Of a stretch of DNA of 64,000 nt, positions 15,614-24,617 are shown piece after piece. The position numbers and the translations under genes were made by a program. This DNA is from Microbacterium phyllosphaerae (lineage in GTDB: Bacteria > Actinomycetota > Actinomycetes > Actinomycetales > Microbacteriaceae): NCBI RefSeq assembly GCF_017876435.1, contig NZ_JAGIOA010000001.1:3596001-3660000 (forward strand), given 5' to 3'. How positions within the stretch are numbered: the first letter of the stretch is position 1; each line of letters opens with the position of its first letter. The notes below the pieces were generated by a model. The model was not told the DNA's origin and did not search any database. It saw nothing but the letters and a program-made list of their open reading frames with translations.

Positions 15614-17287
15614 CTACGCCGAGACGGTGCGTCCGTCTTCCAGCCGGACCACGCGATCGACCGTCCCCGCCGGCGGCGCGACATGCGAGATCAGCAGCAC
15701 CGATTGCTCCCCCGCTGCCTGCAGCAGGTCGCGCAGCAAAGCATCGGATGCATCGGGGTCGACGCCCGCCGTCGGCTCGTCGAGCACGAGCACGGGGAAG
15801 CCGCGCAGCAGAGCCCGTGCCAGAGCGATGCGCTGCGCCTGACCGCCCGAGACGAGCCCACCCCGGTCGCCGACGCGGGCGTCGAGCCCGCCGCGCTCGC
15901 GCACCCACTCGCCGAGACCGACCCGGTCGAGCACGGCGAGCAGCTCGTCATCCGTTGCATCGTCCCGCGCGAACAGAAGGTTCTGGCGGATGTCCTCATC
16001 GAACAGCTGCGGGCTCTGCTCGCACAGCCCGATCGTGCGGCGCAGAGCGGGGCCTGACAGCGCCGCAGCATCCATGCCGCCGACGGAATACTCGCCCTCG
16101 ACCCGCAGGAATCCGACGAGAGCCGCGGCCAGCGAGCTCTTGCCCGCCCCGCTCGGGCCGGAGACGAGCACGCGCTCCCCCGGCCGCAGATCGAGATCGA
16201 TGCCCCGCAGCGCCGGCGTTCCGCCCGGCCACCACGCACGGACATCTCGGAGCGTCAGAGCGGGAACGCCGGAGATCTCGACATCCTCTCCGTCATCCGA
16301 TCGCAGCTCGGCGGGAACCTCGGAGGGCAGCACATCGACGACGCGTGCGGCGCTCGACCGCACGCTCCGCCAGGATGCCGCCGCGATCGGCACTGCACCG
16401 AAGACTTCGAAGACGACCATCGGCACCAGCACGGCTACGGCCAGCCAGGGGCCGTCGATTCCACCGGTCGCAAGTCCCGGGGCGGCGACGGCGAGCGCCC
16501 ACACCGACGCCGCACCGGCCACGGCCGAGACCGCACCGGCGGCGATCGCCTGCGCGAGCGACGCTGTGCTCACTGCACGGCGAAGTTCGACATCCGCCTG
16601 CCGCACCCGCTCTCGGGCCTGCGCCTCGGCGCCGTACGCGATCAGCACGTCGAGAGCGCCGAAGTAGTCGGTCAGCGCCGCCGACAGGTCGCCTCGGCGG
16701 CGCGAGACGGCGGCCTCTGCGCGTGACCCGAACAGCCACCCCAGACCGATCGCGGCCGCGGCGGCGATCACCAGGCACGCGGCGAGCGTGAGCGCGGCCG
16801 GCACCGACACGAACAGCAGGAACACGACCGCTCCGAGGGCGACGAGACCCGACACCGCGAGCGGCTGCACCACCCGCAGCGGCAGGTTCTGCAGGTTCTC
16901 GACGTCATCGACGAGCGCGGACTGCACCCGGCCGTGGTCGGTGCGACCGAGCCCGGCGGGCGACAGAGGGGTGAGGCGTCGAACCATGTCGGCGCGAGTG
17001 GAGGCCAGCTGACGCAGCGCCGCATCATGTCCGCTCAGGCGCTCGAGGTAGCGGGTGACGGCACGCGACACCGCGAAGAACCGCACACCCACGACAGCGA
17101 TCGACAGCGGTACGAGCGAGTCCACGATCGACGCGCTGACGATCAGCCAGCCGCTCACGGCGAGGAGGCTCACGGCGGCGCCCGCCGACAGGAATCCCCA
17201 GATCGCGCCAGGCAGGAAGCGACGCAGCGGCGGTTGCGCGAGGCGGAGGATGCCGCGCACGCGCGCCGCGGTGGTGGTGCCGGTCAT
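15614..17287 (-). CDS. cydC: Cytochrome bd assembly ABC exporter subunit CydC
   Basis: 557 aa: six membrane helices in residues 20-310, then an ABC ATPase domain with Walker A GPSGAGKSS, signature VSGGQAQR and Walker B VLVLDEP. With CydD it exports cysteine or glutathione-type reductants needed to mature cytochrome bd. It is last in the cydABDC order; its start overlaps cydD's stop by 4 bp. Confidence 0.93.
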   Translation of the reverse strand: MTGTTTAARVRGILRLAQPPLRRFLPGAIWGFLSAGAAVSLLAVSGWLIVSASIVDSLVPLSIAVVGVRFFAVSRAVTRYLERLSGHDAALRQLASTRADMVRRLTPLSPAGLGRTDHGRVQSALVDDVENLQNLPLRVVQPLAVSGLVALGAVVFLLFVSVPAALTLAACLVIAAAAAIGLGWLFGSRAEAAVSRRRGDLSAALTDYFGALDVLIAYGAEAQARERVRQADVELRRAVSTASLAQAIAAGAVSAVAGAASVWALAVAAPGLATGGIDGPWLAVAVLVPMVVFEVFGAVPIAAASWRSVRSSAARVVDVLPSEVPAELRSDDGEDVEISGVPALTLRDVRAWWPGGTPALRGIDLDLRPGERVLVSGPSGAGKSSLAAALVGFLRVEGEYSVGGMDAAALSGPALRRTIGLCEQSPQLFDEDIRQNLLFARDDATDDELLAVLDRVGLGEWVRERGGLDARVGDRGGLVSGGQAQRIALARALLRGFPVLVLDEPTAGVDPDASDALLRDLLQAAGEQSVLLISHVAPPAGTVDRVVRLEDGRTVSA

Positions 17288-18951
17288 ACCCTCACCCCCA
17301 GCTCGACGACGTGATCGGCGATCGCCCTGGCCGAGCGGCGGTGCGAGACGAGGAGAATCGTGGCGCCGGCATCCGCCCGCGCGCGCAGCGACGTCCAGAG
17401 CCGCTCCTCGGTGTCGGGGTCGAGCGCGCTGGAGGGCTCATCGAGCGCCAGCACCGCATCCTGCCGAACAGAATGCCGATACAGCGCTCGGGCGACCGCG
17501 ACGCGCTGCGCCTGCCCGCCCGACAGCCCGCTGCCCTGCACACCCAGTTCGAACGCCGGGTCGAGGTCGTTCGCGCACGCGTCATCCAGGGCGTGGCGGA
17601 TGCCGTCGGCATCCGGCGCCTCATCGCCCAGCGCCACGTTCTCGGCGATCGTGCCGCGGCTCAACTGCGGGCGCTGTCCGCTCCACGCCAGCCACTCCGA
17701 CGGGGCGAGCTCGCGCACATCGACGCCGCCCATCGTCGCCGAGCCCGAGAAGTCGACCGCACCGCGCAGAGCCGCGAGCAGACTCGACTTGCCCGCGCCG
17801 CTCGGCCCCTCGATCAGGGTGATGGTTCCGGGGGTCGCGGTGAACGAGACCGGCGGCAGATCGCGCACCCGCAGGTCGGTGACGACGAGGTCTCGCGCGT
17901 TCGCGCTCCGCGACTCCGGAGAGTGCGACGCCGAATGCGACCGATCAGCAGAACCCGACCCGACTGCCACCTGATCTCCGGAGTCAGGGAGCGCGGACGC
18001 CCGAGCCGCGGCCGAATCCAGCACCTCGAACACATCCTCCGTCGCCGCGACACCCTCGGCGGCGGCATGGAACTGCACACCCACCTGACGGATCGGCAGG
18101 AACGCCTCGGGGGCGAGCAGCAGCACGAACAGGCCGACCTCGAGCGACAGGTCACCCGACAGCAGCCGGAATCCGACCGCGACGGCGATCAGCGCCACGG
18201 CGATCGAGGCCAGCAGCTCCATCGCGAAGCCCGACAGGAACGAGAACCGCAGCACCTTCATGGTCTCGCGTCGGTACTCGTCGGCCGTCGTCTCGATCTG
18301 CGCGGCGGCGCGGCGCTCGCGCCCGAACAGACGCAGCGTCGAGAGACCCTGCACGGTGTCGGCGAACCGGGCCGCGAGGCGCTGCAGCGTCTGCCACTGC
18401 GTGCGCTGCACCGTGCGGGTCGCGATGCCGATCAGGATCAGGAAGAGCGGGATGAGCGGCAGGGTGATGATCGCGGTCAGCCCGCTCGGCCAGTCCTGCC
18501 ACCACATGACCGCCACGAGCACCGGAGTCGCGATGACGGTGAGCACGAGCTGCGGGATGTACCGGGCGAAGTACGCGTCGAGCGCCTCGAGCCCGTGGCC
18601 AGCGGTCACAGCGAGACCCGCCTGGTTGCGCTGCGCGAGCCAGCCGGGTCCGAGCTTCCCGACCGCTGCGATCAGGGCGGCGCGCAGCTGCATCCCGGTC
18701 TTTGCCGCCGCGCGCGTACCGGCGGCATCCGAGGCGGCGATGAGCACTCCGCGGAGCGCGGCGAGACCGAGCAGCCAGAACAGGGATGCCGTGACGTCAC
18801 GCCCGGCGAGCGCGCCGGTGACGGCATCCGTCAGCATCCACGCAAATGCGACCGTGACCGCGGTCTGCGCGACGCCGATCACGCCCGACAGCAGCAGGAA
18901 TCCGCGCGCCGCGCTCGCATACCGGAGCAGGCGGATGTCGACGGGCTTCAC
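17284..18951 (-). CDS. cydD: Cytochrome bd assembly ABC exporter subunit CydD
   Basis: 555 aa: N-terminal ABC membrane domain (residues 15-300), linker rich in Ser/Asp/Arg, then ATPase domain with Walker A GPSGAGKSS, signature LSGGQAQR and Walker B VLALDEPSSALDP. It forms the heterodimeric thiol exporter with CydC. A 109 bp gap with a 22 bp perfect inverted repeat separates it from cydB, which may reduce read-through of the assembly genes. Confidence 0.93.
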   Translation of the reverse strand: MKPVDIRLLRYASAARGFLLLSGVIGVAQTAVTVAFAWMLTDAVTGALAGRDVTASLFWLLGLAALRGVLIAASDAAGTRAAAKTGMQLRAALIAAVGKLGPGWLAQRNQAGLAVTAGHGLEALDAYFARYIPQLVLTVIATPVLVAVMWWQDWPSGLTAIITLPLIPLFLILIGIATRTVQRTQWQTLQRLAARFADTVQGLSTLRLFGRERRAAAQIETTADEYRRETMKVLRFSFLSGFAMELLASIAVALIAVAVGFRLLSGDLSLEVGLFVLLLAPEAFLPIRQVGVQFHAAAEGVAATEDVFEVLDSAAARASALPDSGDQVAVGSGSADRSHSASHSPESRSANARDLVVTDLRVRDLPPVSFTATPGTITLIEGPSGAGKSSLLAALRGAVDFSGSATMGGVDVRELAPSEWLAWSGQRPQLSRGTIAENVALGDEAPDADGIRHALDDACANDLDPAFELGVQGSGLSGGQAQRVAVARALYRHSVRQDAVLALDEPSSALDPDTEERLWTSLRARADAGATILLVSHRRSARAIADHVVELGVRV

Positions 18952-18987
18952 CGCTCCACCTCGTCCATCACGAAACCGGGAGAGGTC

Positions 18988-19048
18988 GCTCCGGTCGCAG
19001 TTCGTGCCGCTCCCTGTTCAGGAAGACGGCACGAACTGCGACCGGAGC
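18988..19048. repeat. Perfect 22-bp inverted repeat in the cydB-cydD gap (repeat family B)
   Basis: Two 22 bp arms, 18988-19009 and 19027-19048, are exact reverse complements around a 17 nt loop; the core is GGTCGCAGTTCGTGCC. The same sequence recurs at 30369-30484. As RNA it would form a very stable hairpin within the cyd transcript: a partial terminator, processing site or mobile palindrome. Confidence 0.9.
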
Positions 19049-19060
19049 AGAAGACGACTC

Positions 19061-20083
19061 TCACGCGTGCGCCGGAGCTCCCTCGATCGAGCTGCGGGTG
19101 ACGCGCTTGCGGAAGATCCAGTACGTCCACGTCTGGTACGCCAGCACGAGCGGCAGGGCAATCAGGGCGGTCCAACTCATGATCGTCAGCGTATACGGCG
19201 TGCTCGACGCGTTCTCGATCGTCAGGCTGAACGCGGGGTCGATCGTCGACGGCATGACATACGGGAACAGCGCCGCGAACAGCATCACGACAGCGGATGC
19301 CACGGTGCCTGCGCCGAACGTGAACGCCCACCCGTCGAGCCGGCGCAGCGACGCGACGACCGCCGCCACGAGAGCGAGAGCAGCCACGAGGCCGCAGGCG
19401 ATGACGAAGTACAGCAGCGGTGCCTCGCGCCCGGCGGCCATCACGACGGTCCAGATCACGGTGACGGCGGCGGCGAGCACGGTCGGCACGGCCGCGAGCT
19501 TCACCAGGCGACGAGCATCCTCATGCACCTGTCCGTCGGTCTTGAGCGCCACGAACAGCACGCCGTGCAGGAAGAAGAGCAGCAGCGTCGTGACGCCGAC
19601 CAGCAGCGCGTACGGGTTCAGCAGGGCGAAGAAGCCGCCCACGTAGACGTGGTTCGCGTCGATCGCCACCCCCTGCACGATGTTGCCGAACGCGACGCCC
19701 CAGAGGAACGCGGGAACCGCCGAGCCGATCACGATCATCCGGTCGAAGCCGCGCTTCCACTTCGCCGACTCGCGCTGGTGCCGGTACTCGAACGACACCC
19801 CTCGCAGGATCAGCGCGAGCAGGATCAGCAGCAGCGGCAGATAGAACCCGCTGAACAGCGTCGCGTACCACTCGGGGAACGACGCGAACAGGCACGCGCC
19901 GGCGACGATGACCCAAGTCTCGTTGAGATCCCAGATGGGGCCGATCGTGTTGATGACCTGGCGACGCGAGACGTCGTTCCTGCCGAGGAACGGCAGCGAC
20001 ATGCCCACACCGAAGTCGAACCCGTCGAGCACGAAGTAGCCGACGAAGAGGAAGGCGACGATCCAGAACCACATGTACTCCAT
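19061..20083 (-). CDS. cydB: Cytochrome bd ubiquinol/menaquinol oxidase subunit II
   Basis: 340 aa from ATG 20083 (MEYMWFWIVAFLFVGYFVLD), with the family's conserved GFDFGVGM motif at about residue 21 and eight to nine membrane helices. It is the structural partner of CydA and contains no haem ligands of its own beyond contacts. It begins 14 bp after the cydA stop, in the same operon. A longer in-frame reading upstream overlaps cydA and is rejected. Confidence 0.95.
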   Translation of the reverse strand: MEYMWFWIVAFLFVGYFVLDGFDFGVGMSLPFLGRNDVSRRQVINTIGPIWDLNETWVIVAGACLFASFPEWYATLFSGFYLPLLLILLALILRGVSFEYRHQRESAKWKRGFDRMIVIGSAVPAFLWGVAFGNIVQGVAIDANHVYVGGFFALLNPYALLVGVTTLLLFFLHGVLFVALKTDGQVHEDARRLVKLAAVPTVLAAAVTVIWTVVMAAGREAPLLYFVIACGLVAALALVAAVVASLRRLDGWAFTFGAGTVASAVVMLFAALFPYVMPSTIDPAFSLTIENASSTPYTLTIMSWTALIALPLVLAYQTWTYWIFRKRVTRSSIEGAPAHA

Positions 20084-20097
20084 GACTGATCCCTTTC

Positions 20098-21513
20098 TCA
20101 GTACACGACAGACGGCAGCTGGGCCGTCTCCTCGTGGGGCTGCTCTTCGGTGTCGGGGCCCTTCTGCGCGGCCTTGATGATGAGGCGGATCTCGACCACG
20201 GCCAGCGCCGCATAGATCGCGGTGAAGGCGATCAGCGAGATCAGCACCTCGAGGCCGCTCACACCCGGCGAGACGCCGTCCTGCGTGGTCATGAGCCCGA
20301 ACACGATCCAGGGTTGCCGGCCCATCTCGGTGAAGACCCAGCCCATGATGTTGGCGACGAGCGCGAGCGGGAACGACCAGATCGCGAGCTTCCACATCCA
20401 CGGAGCCGGGGGCTTCTTGGCGCCCTTGCGGGTGACCCAGAGTCCGACGACGGCGACGAGCGCGGCGGCCATGCCGAGGCCGATCATCCAGCGGAACGCC
20501 CAGTACGTGACCCAGAGGATGGGGGCGAACTCAGTGAGGCCCGTGTCGGCGAACGTCGTGGCGTACTCGGCGTTCAGGTCGTTGATGCCGTGCACGCATG
20601 CGTCGAACGTGTGCGTCGACAGCAGCGACAGCAGGTACGGCACGCGGATCGAGAACAGCTCGGAACTGCCGTCGGGCGTGCCGAGGGTGAAGATGCTGAA
20701 GGAGGCGTCGGGGCCGCAGACCGTGTTGAAGGTCGCCTCGGCGGCGGCCATCTTCATCGGCTGCGCGGCGTACATCGCGAGTCCGAGCTGGTCACCCGTG
20801 AGCACGACGCCCGCGGTCGAGACGATCATCGCCCAGAGGCCGAACTTCAGCGAGATGCGCATGGTGTCGAAGTGCTGCCCCCGCGCTAGGTGCCAGGCCG
20901 AGACCGAGATCACGACGCCGGCGGCGAACATCAGCGCGCCGAAGATCGTGTGCGGGAAGGCGGCGAGCGCGACGGGGTTCGTCAGCAGCGCCCAGAAGTC
21001 GGTGAGCTCGGCGCGGTTGGTCTCGGGGTTGAAGACGTAGCCCACAGGGTTCTGCATGAAGGCGTTGGCGGCGATGATGAAGTACGCCGACAGGATGCTT
21101 CCGATCGAGACACACCAGATCGTGGCGAGGTGCAGCTTCTGCGGGAGCTTGTCCCAGCCGAAGATCCAGAGGCCGATGAACGTCGCCTCGAAGAAGAAGG
21201 CGAGCAGTCCCTCGAACGCGAGCGGGGCACCGAAGACGTCACCGACGAAGCGGGAGTAGTCCGACCAGTTCATGCCGAACTGGAACTCCTGCACGATGCC
21301 GGTCACGACGCCCATGGCGAAGTTGATCAGGAAGATCTTGCCGAAGAACCGCGTGAGGTGCAGGTACTGCACCTTGCCGGTGCGCACCCACGCGGTCTGG
21401 AAGATCGCCGCGACCAGGGCCATGCCGATCGTCAGCGGCACGAACAGGTAGTGGTAGACGGTCGTCAGACCGAACTGCCATCGAGACAGGACCAGCGGGT
21501 CGAGCCATTCCAT
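20098..21513 (-). CDS. cydA: Cytochrome bd oxidase subunit I
   Basis: 471 aa with nine membrane helices. It transfers electrons from quinol to oxygen with high affinity. Visible landmarks: His21 (VYHYLFVP) for the high-spin haem, His in FPHTIFGALM and the quinol-site Lys/Glu in QPMKMAAAEA. The Q-loop is short, as in Gram-positive enzymes. It is the first gene of cydA-cydB-(hairpin)-cydD-cydC. The 109 bp upstream to the regulator gene holds the promoter and the motif CCGTGAATAA. Confidence 0.95.
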   Translation of the reverse strand: MEWLDPLVLSRWQFGLTTVYHYLFVPLTIGMALVAAIFQTAWVRTGKVQYLHLTRFFGKIFLINFAMGVVTGIVQEFQFGMNWSDYSRFVGDVFGAPLAFEGLLAFFFEATFIGLWIFGWDKLPQKLHLATIWCVSIGSILSAYFIIAANAFMQNPVGYVFNPETNRAELTDFWALLTNPVALAAFPHTIFGALMFAAGVVISVSAWHLARGQHFDTMRISLKFGLWAMIVSTAGVVLTGDQLGLAMYAAQPMKMAAAEATFNTVCGPDASFSIFTLGTPDGSSELFSIRVPYLLSLLSTHTFDACVHGINDLNAEYATTFADTGLTEFAPILWVTYWAFRWMIGLGMAAALVAVVGLWVTRKGAKKPPAPWMWKLAIWSFPLALVANIMGWVFTEMGRQPWIVFGLMTTQDGVSPGVSGLEVLISLIAFTAIYAALAVVEIRLIIKAAQKGPDTEEQPHEETAQLPSVVY

Positions 21514-21599
21514 GAGCCACTCCTTCTTCCGTGCCCTGGTTCTTCTGTGTGCCGAGTGCCACGCTAACCACGTGACCGCCGCCCCCGAGGGGCCGCGGA

Positions 21600-21609
21600 C
21601 CGTGAATAA
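21600..21609. promoter_or_regulatory. CCGTGAATAA motif upstream of cydA
   Basis: The ten-base sequence CCGTGAATAA occurs here and again at 22312-22321 in front of the regulator gene, both on the + strand upstream of minus-strand genes. It is AT-rich compared with its surroundings. It is a candidate binding site for the HTH regulator, based only on the shared sequence. Confidence 0.4.
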
Positions 21610-21622
21610 GTCAGACGCACGC

Positions 21623-22267
21623 CTAGGCGGCGGTCATCTCCGTCAGGCGCAGTTGCACGGTGCAGTCCGCCGGCAGGGCGGAGGTGCGCACGGCCTCGGC
21701 AGCGAGCGGCCCACCGGCTTCGGTGAGCACCCCCTGCATGAGACCGAGGTGCACGGAGCACAGCATCGGACGGTCTTCGGCGCGACCCGCGGCGTGCGGG
21801 CACGGGCTGAGATCGACAGTGAGCTGCTCGTCATCGACGACGGGCTCGAAGCCGCTCTCCTCCAAGTGTTCGATCAGGGCATCCAGCTGGTAGGTCGCGT
21901 CGCGACCCAGAGCGGAGGCGGATGCGGGCAGCACGCGGCGCAGCAGGTCACCGCGCTCGGCGGCGGCCTTGGCCTTGTCGCGAGCGATGGGGCTGGAGGC
22001 ATCCGCCATACCGGTGGCTGCACTGTACAGAGTGCGCGGCCGACCTCGGGTGGTGCGGTGCTCGCTGGCCTGGATGACGTAGCCGCCCTCGATCAGGCGC
22101 TGCAGGTGCTCGCGCACCGTGTTGGGGTGGAGACCTGTGGCGTCGCAGAGCTCACCGATCGTGCGCTCCGCCCGCGTCCGCGTCGTTCCGCCTTCGAACA
22201 GCGCGTGCAGGATCCGCACGCGCGAGAAGGTCGAGATCGGCCCGCAGACGGGCCCGCCGTTGGCCAT
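21623..22267 (-). CDS. HTH regulator with a Cys cluster, next to cydABDC
   Basis: 214 aa. Winged-helix domain in residues 10-75 (RTIGELCDATGLHPNTVREH, then LQRLIEGGYV) and a C-terminal effector domain whose Cys residues (SPCPH, PMLCSVH, PADC) resemble the metal or Fe-S site of SufR/ArsR-like sensors. It ends 109 bp upstream of cydA on the same strand and is divergent from radA. It is likely to control cyd in response to oxygen, redox or metal. The start at 22267 places the HTH normally; a start at 22375 would run into radA. Confidence 0.8.
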   Translation of the reverse strand: MANGGPVCGPISTFSRVRILHALFEGGTTRTRAERTIGELCDATGLHPNTVREHLQRLIEGGYVIQASEHRTTRGRPRTLYSAATGMADASSPIARDKAKAAAERGDLLRRVLPASASALGRDATYQLDALIEHLEESGFEPVVDDEQLTVDLSPCPHAAGRAEDRPMLCSVHLGLMQGVLTEAGGPLAAEAVRTSALPADCTVQLRLTEMTAA

Positions 22268-22311
22268 GAACCCAGTATCCCGTTGTGCTGCCGGCGTGGG
22301 GAACGATTCGG

Positions 22312-22321
22312 CCGTGAATAA
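22312..22321. promoter_or_regulatory. CCGTGAATAA motif upstream of the cyd-linked regulator
   Basis: Second exact copy of the motif at 21600-21609, about 45 bp upstream of the regulator's ATG and within the radA promoter region. It would fit autoregulation. Confidence 0.4.
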
Positions 22322-22367
22322 TGCGCCCCGCAATAGGGATGTCGGATACCGGCGATAGCCTGGCTGC

Positions 22368-23735
22368 ATGGCCACCCGAAAACCCGCTCCCCCCGCCTAT
22401 GTCTGCACCGAATGCGGGTGGACGACGGCGAAGTGGGTCGGTCGCTGCGCCGAATGTCAGCAGTGGGGCACGGTGCAGGAGCAGGGCGCACAGACCGGCA
22501 TCCTGAGCCGCATCACCCCGCTCGCGCCCACGGCCGCGAAGGCCGCTCGCCCGATCACGCAGATCACCACCGAAGACGCCCCGCGCCGCACGAGCGGTGT
22601 CGGCGAGTTCGACCGCGTGCTCGGCGGCGGCATCGTGCCGGGTGCGGCGATCCTGCTGAGCGGCGAGCCCGGCGTCGGAAAGTCCACGCTGCTGCTCGAG
22701 GTCGCGGCCCAGGCCGCACGGTCGGGGCGGCGCGTGCTCTACGCGAGCGCCGAGGAGTCGCCCGCCCAGGTGCGTCTGCGCGCGGAGCGCACCGGAGCGC
22801 TGCACGACGAGCTCTACCTCGCCAGCGAGACCGACCTCGCGACGATCCTCGGGCACATCGACGAGGTCGCCCCACAGCTCGTGATCGTCGACTCGGTGCA
22901 GACCGTGTCGTCGTCGCTCATCGACGGTGCGGCCGGGCAGCCCAGCCAGGTGCGCGAGGTCGCGGCCACCCTGATCCGCGTCGCGAAAGACCGCGGGCTG
23001 CCCGTCATCCTCGTCGGTCACGTCACGAAAGACGGCACCGTGGCCGGGCCCCGCGTTCTGGAGCACCTCGTCGACGTCGTGTGCCATTTCGAGGGCGACC
23101 GGCAGACGTCGCTGCGCTTCATCCGCGCCCTCAAGAACCGCTTCGGGCCGACCGACGAGGTCGGATGCTTCGAGATGACGGGTGCGGGCATCTCCGAGGT
23201 TCCCGACCCCTCGGGCCTCTTCCTCTCGCAGGGCGAGACGGAGCCCGGCACGTGCGTCGCCATCTCGCTCGAGGGCCGCAGGGCGCTGCCCGTCGAGGTG
23301 CAGGCGCTGACGATCAACACGACCGCACCGAACCCTCGCCGCGTGGTGCACGGACTCGATTCCTCACGGGTGGCGATGGTGCTGGCGATCCTCGAACGCC
23401 GCGCGGGAATCAAGACCAGCACCCTCGACGTCTACGTCTCGACCGTCGGCGGAGTGCGCTTCACCGAACCGGCCGCCGACCTCGCGATCGCCATCGCCGT
23501 GGCCGGGTCGATCCAGCAGATCTCCGTGCCGCGCACGGTCGCCGCGGTCGGCGAGCTCAGCCTCGCCGGAGAGATCCGACCCGTCACCCAGTCGGCGCAG
23601 CGCAGGTCCGAGGCCTCTCGCCTCGGCTACGAGCAGGTGGTCGACGACCGTTCGAAGACGCTGCGAGCGGCTCTGAACGACGTCCGCTCGCGCAACACCA
23701 CCCGGCGTCGCGAAGCCGACATCCCGCCGTTCTGA
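22368..23735 (+). CDS. radA: DNA repair protein RadA
   Basis: 455 aa. Four-Cys zinc finger at residues 11-28 (CTECGW and GRCAEC), RecA-like ATPase with Walker A GEPGVGKST, the RadA-specific KNRFG motif (KNRFGPTDEVG), and a C-terminal Lon-protease-like domain (residues 300-445). It drives branch migration of recombination intermediates. It is monocistronic, divergent from the cyd regulator and convergent with the SseB-like gene. Confidence 0.96.
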   Translation: MATRKPAPPAYVCTECGWTTAKWVGRCAECQQWGTVQEQGAQTGILSRITPLAPTAAKAARPITQITTEDAPRRTSGVGEFDRVLGGGIVPGAAILLSGEPGVGKSTLLLEVAAQAARSGRRVLYASAEESPAQVRLRAERTGALHDELYLASETDLATILGHIDEVAPQLVIVDSVQTVSSSLIDGAAGQPSQVREVAATLIRVAKDRGLPVILVGHVTKDGTVAGPRVLEHLVDVVCHFEGDRQTSLRFIRALKNRFGPTDEVGCFEMTGAGISEVPDPSGLFLSQGETEPGTCVAISLEGRRALPVEVQALTINTTAPNPRRVVHGLDSSRVAMVLAILERRAGIKTSTLDVYVSTVGGVRFTEPAADLAIAIAVAGSIQQISVPRTVAAVGELSLAGEIRPVTQSAQRRSEASRLGYEQVVDDRSKTLRAALNDVRSRNTTRRREADIPPF

Positions 23736-23792
23736 TCGGCCGCCCGTACGCCGTTCCCACGGACCGTGCCTCTTCCACATGGCCGCTGCCAA

Positions 23793-23875
23793 GCGGGGTC
23801 ACTTCCGCACCTCAATCCCCCGCAAGCGATGCGAAAGTGACCCCGCACAGATCTCAGGTGCGAAAGTGACCCCGC
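23793..23875. repeat. Family A palindromic repeat, three copies, between convergent genes
   Basis: An inverted copy (23793-23809, GCGGGGTCACTTCCGCA) pairs with TGCGAAAGTGACCCCGC at 23830-23846 with one mismatch across a 20 nt loop. A further direct copy is at 23857-23875. Placement between the ends of radA and the SseB-like gene would suit a bidirectional terminator. Confidence 0.85.
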
Positions 23876-23882
23876 ACAGACC

Positions 23883-24293
23883 TCAGGCGTCGAGTGCCTT
23901 GAGCAGCTCGTCGGGCGACGCCTGCATCGGATGCGGCCCGGCGATGTCGAGGAACACCGTGGTGATGGGGTGCGCGACGAGGAACTTGCGCAGCCAGTCG
24001 GCCGTGTAGATGCCGACGCCGGGCGGAAGGTTGGCCGGCTTGTTCTTCGCGTCGCTGAACAGCAACAGCGCCAGGTCACCCGACTTCGGGTCGCGGTAGG
24101 TCCACACCTCACCGCTGTCGAGCGGATTGTCGCGAGCACCCGGCTTCACGAGCGGCACGACGGTCGTGCCATGGCGCAGCGCCAGGGCGACCGCGGCGAT
24201 GTCCTGCTTCTCGAGCGCCTGCGCGAGAGCATCCGACCGGAAGTCCTCGGGCGCGGGCTTGTTCTTCGCGGACTTCGCCTTCTTCGATGCCAT
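23883..24293 (-). CDS. SseB-like domain protein
   Basis: 136 aa. A Lys-rich start (MASKKAKSAKNKPAPEDF) leads into an SseB-type alpha/beta domain: ALRHGTTVVPLVKPG, then WTYRDPKSGDLALLLFSDA and GIYTADWLRKFLVAHP. The family is widespread in actinobacteria with no settled role. It is monocistronic; the 324 bp upstream is noncoding. Confidence 0.8.
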   Translation of the reverse strand: MASKKAKSAKNKPAPEDFRSDALAQALEKQDIAAVALALRHGTTVVPLVKPGARDNPLDSGEVWTYRDPKSGDLALLLFSDAKNKPANLPPGVGIYTADWLRKFLVAHPITTVFLDIAGPHPMQASPDELLKALDA

Positions 24294-24617
24294 GCATCCA
24301 GCTTATTCAGCCCTCGACCGCGGCTCACCGCCGAGGCTGACGCTCACGGCGAAACGCAGAGCCGCACACGCGACCCGGAGCGGAGAAGATTGGGGCCCTC
24401 TCGAGTCCTCCATTGGGGACTGGGGTACTCGAGAGGGCCCGCTGACCCTCGGGGCGGCAGTGTCGAAGCGCTGGGGACGCTGTGTTCGACGCCACTGGGG
24501 ATGGCATGCGCCGCAAGTCTGCGAGGGTCACCCCAATGGTATCCCAAAGAAATCGCAGTGTCACCCGAAACTGAGTTCAGGACTGTATTCAAGACCTTTG
24601 GCCAGGTCCGCTTGCCC
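24294..24617. other. Structured noncoding interval with nested inverted repeats
   Basis: About 320 bp with no credible gene. It contains a perfect 14 bp inverted repeat (24393-24406 and 24427-24440, core CCTCTCGAG/CTCGAGAGG), then TGACCCTCG at 24443 matched by CGAGGGTCA near 24525, and GTCGAA/TTCGAC in between. The last 80 bp is more AT-rich than the surroundings. It could be a structured RNA, a degraded mobile palindrome or a recombination site. Confidence 0.5.
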
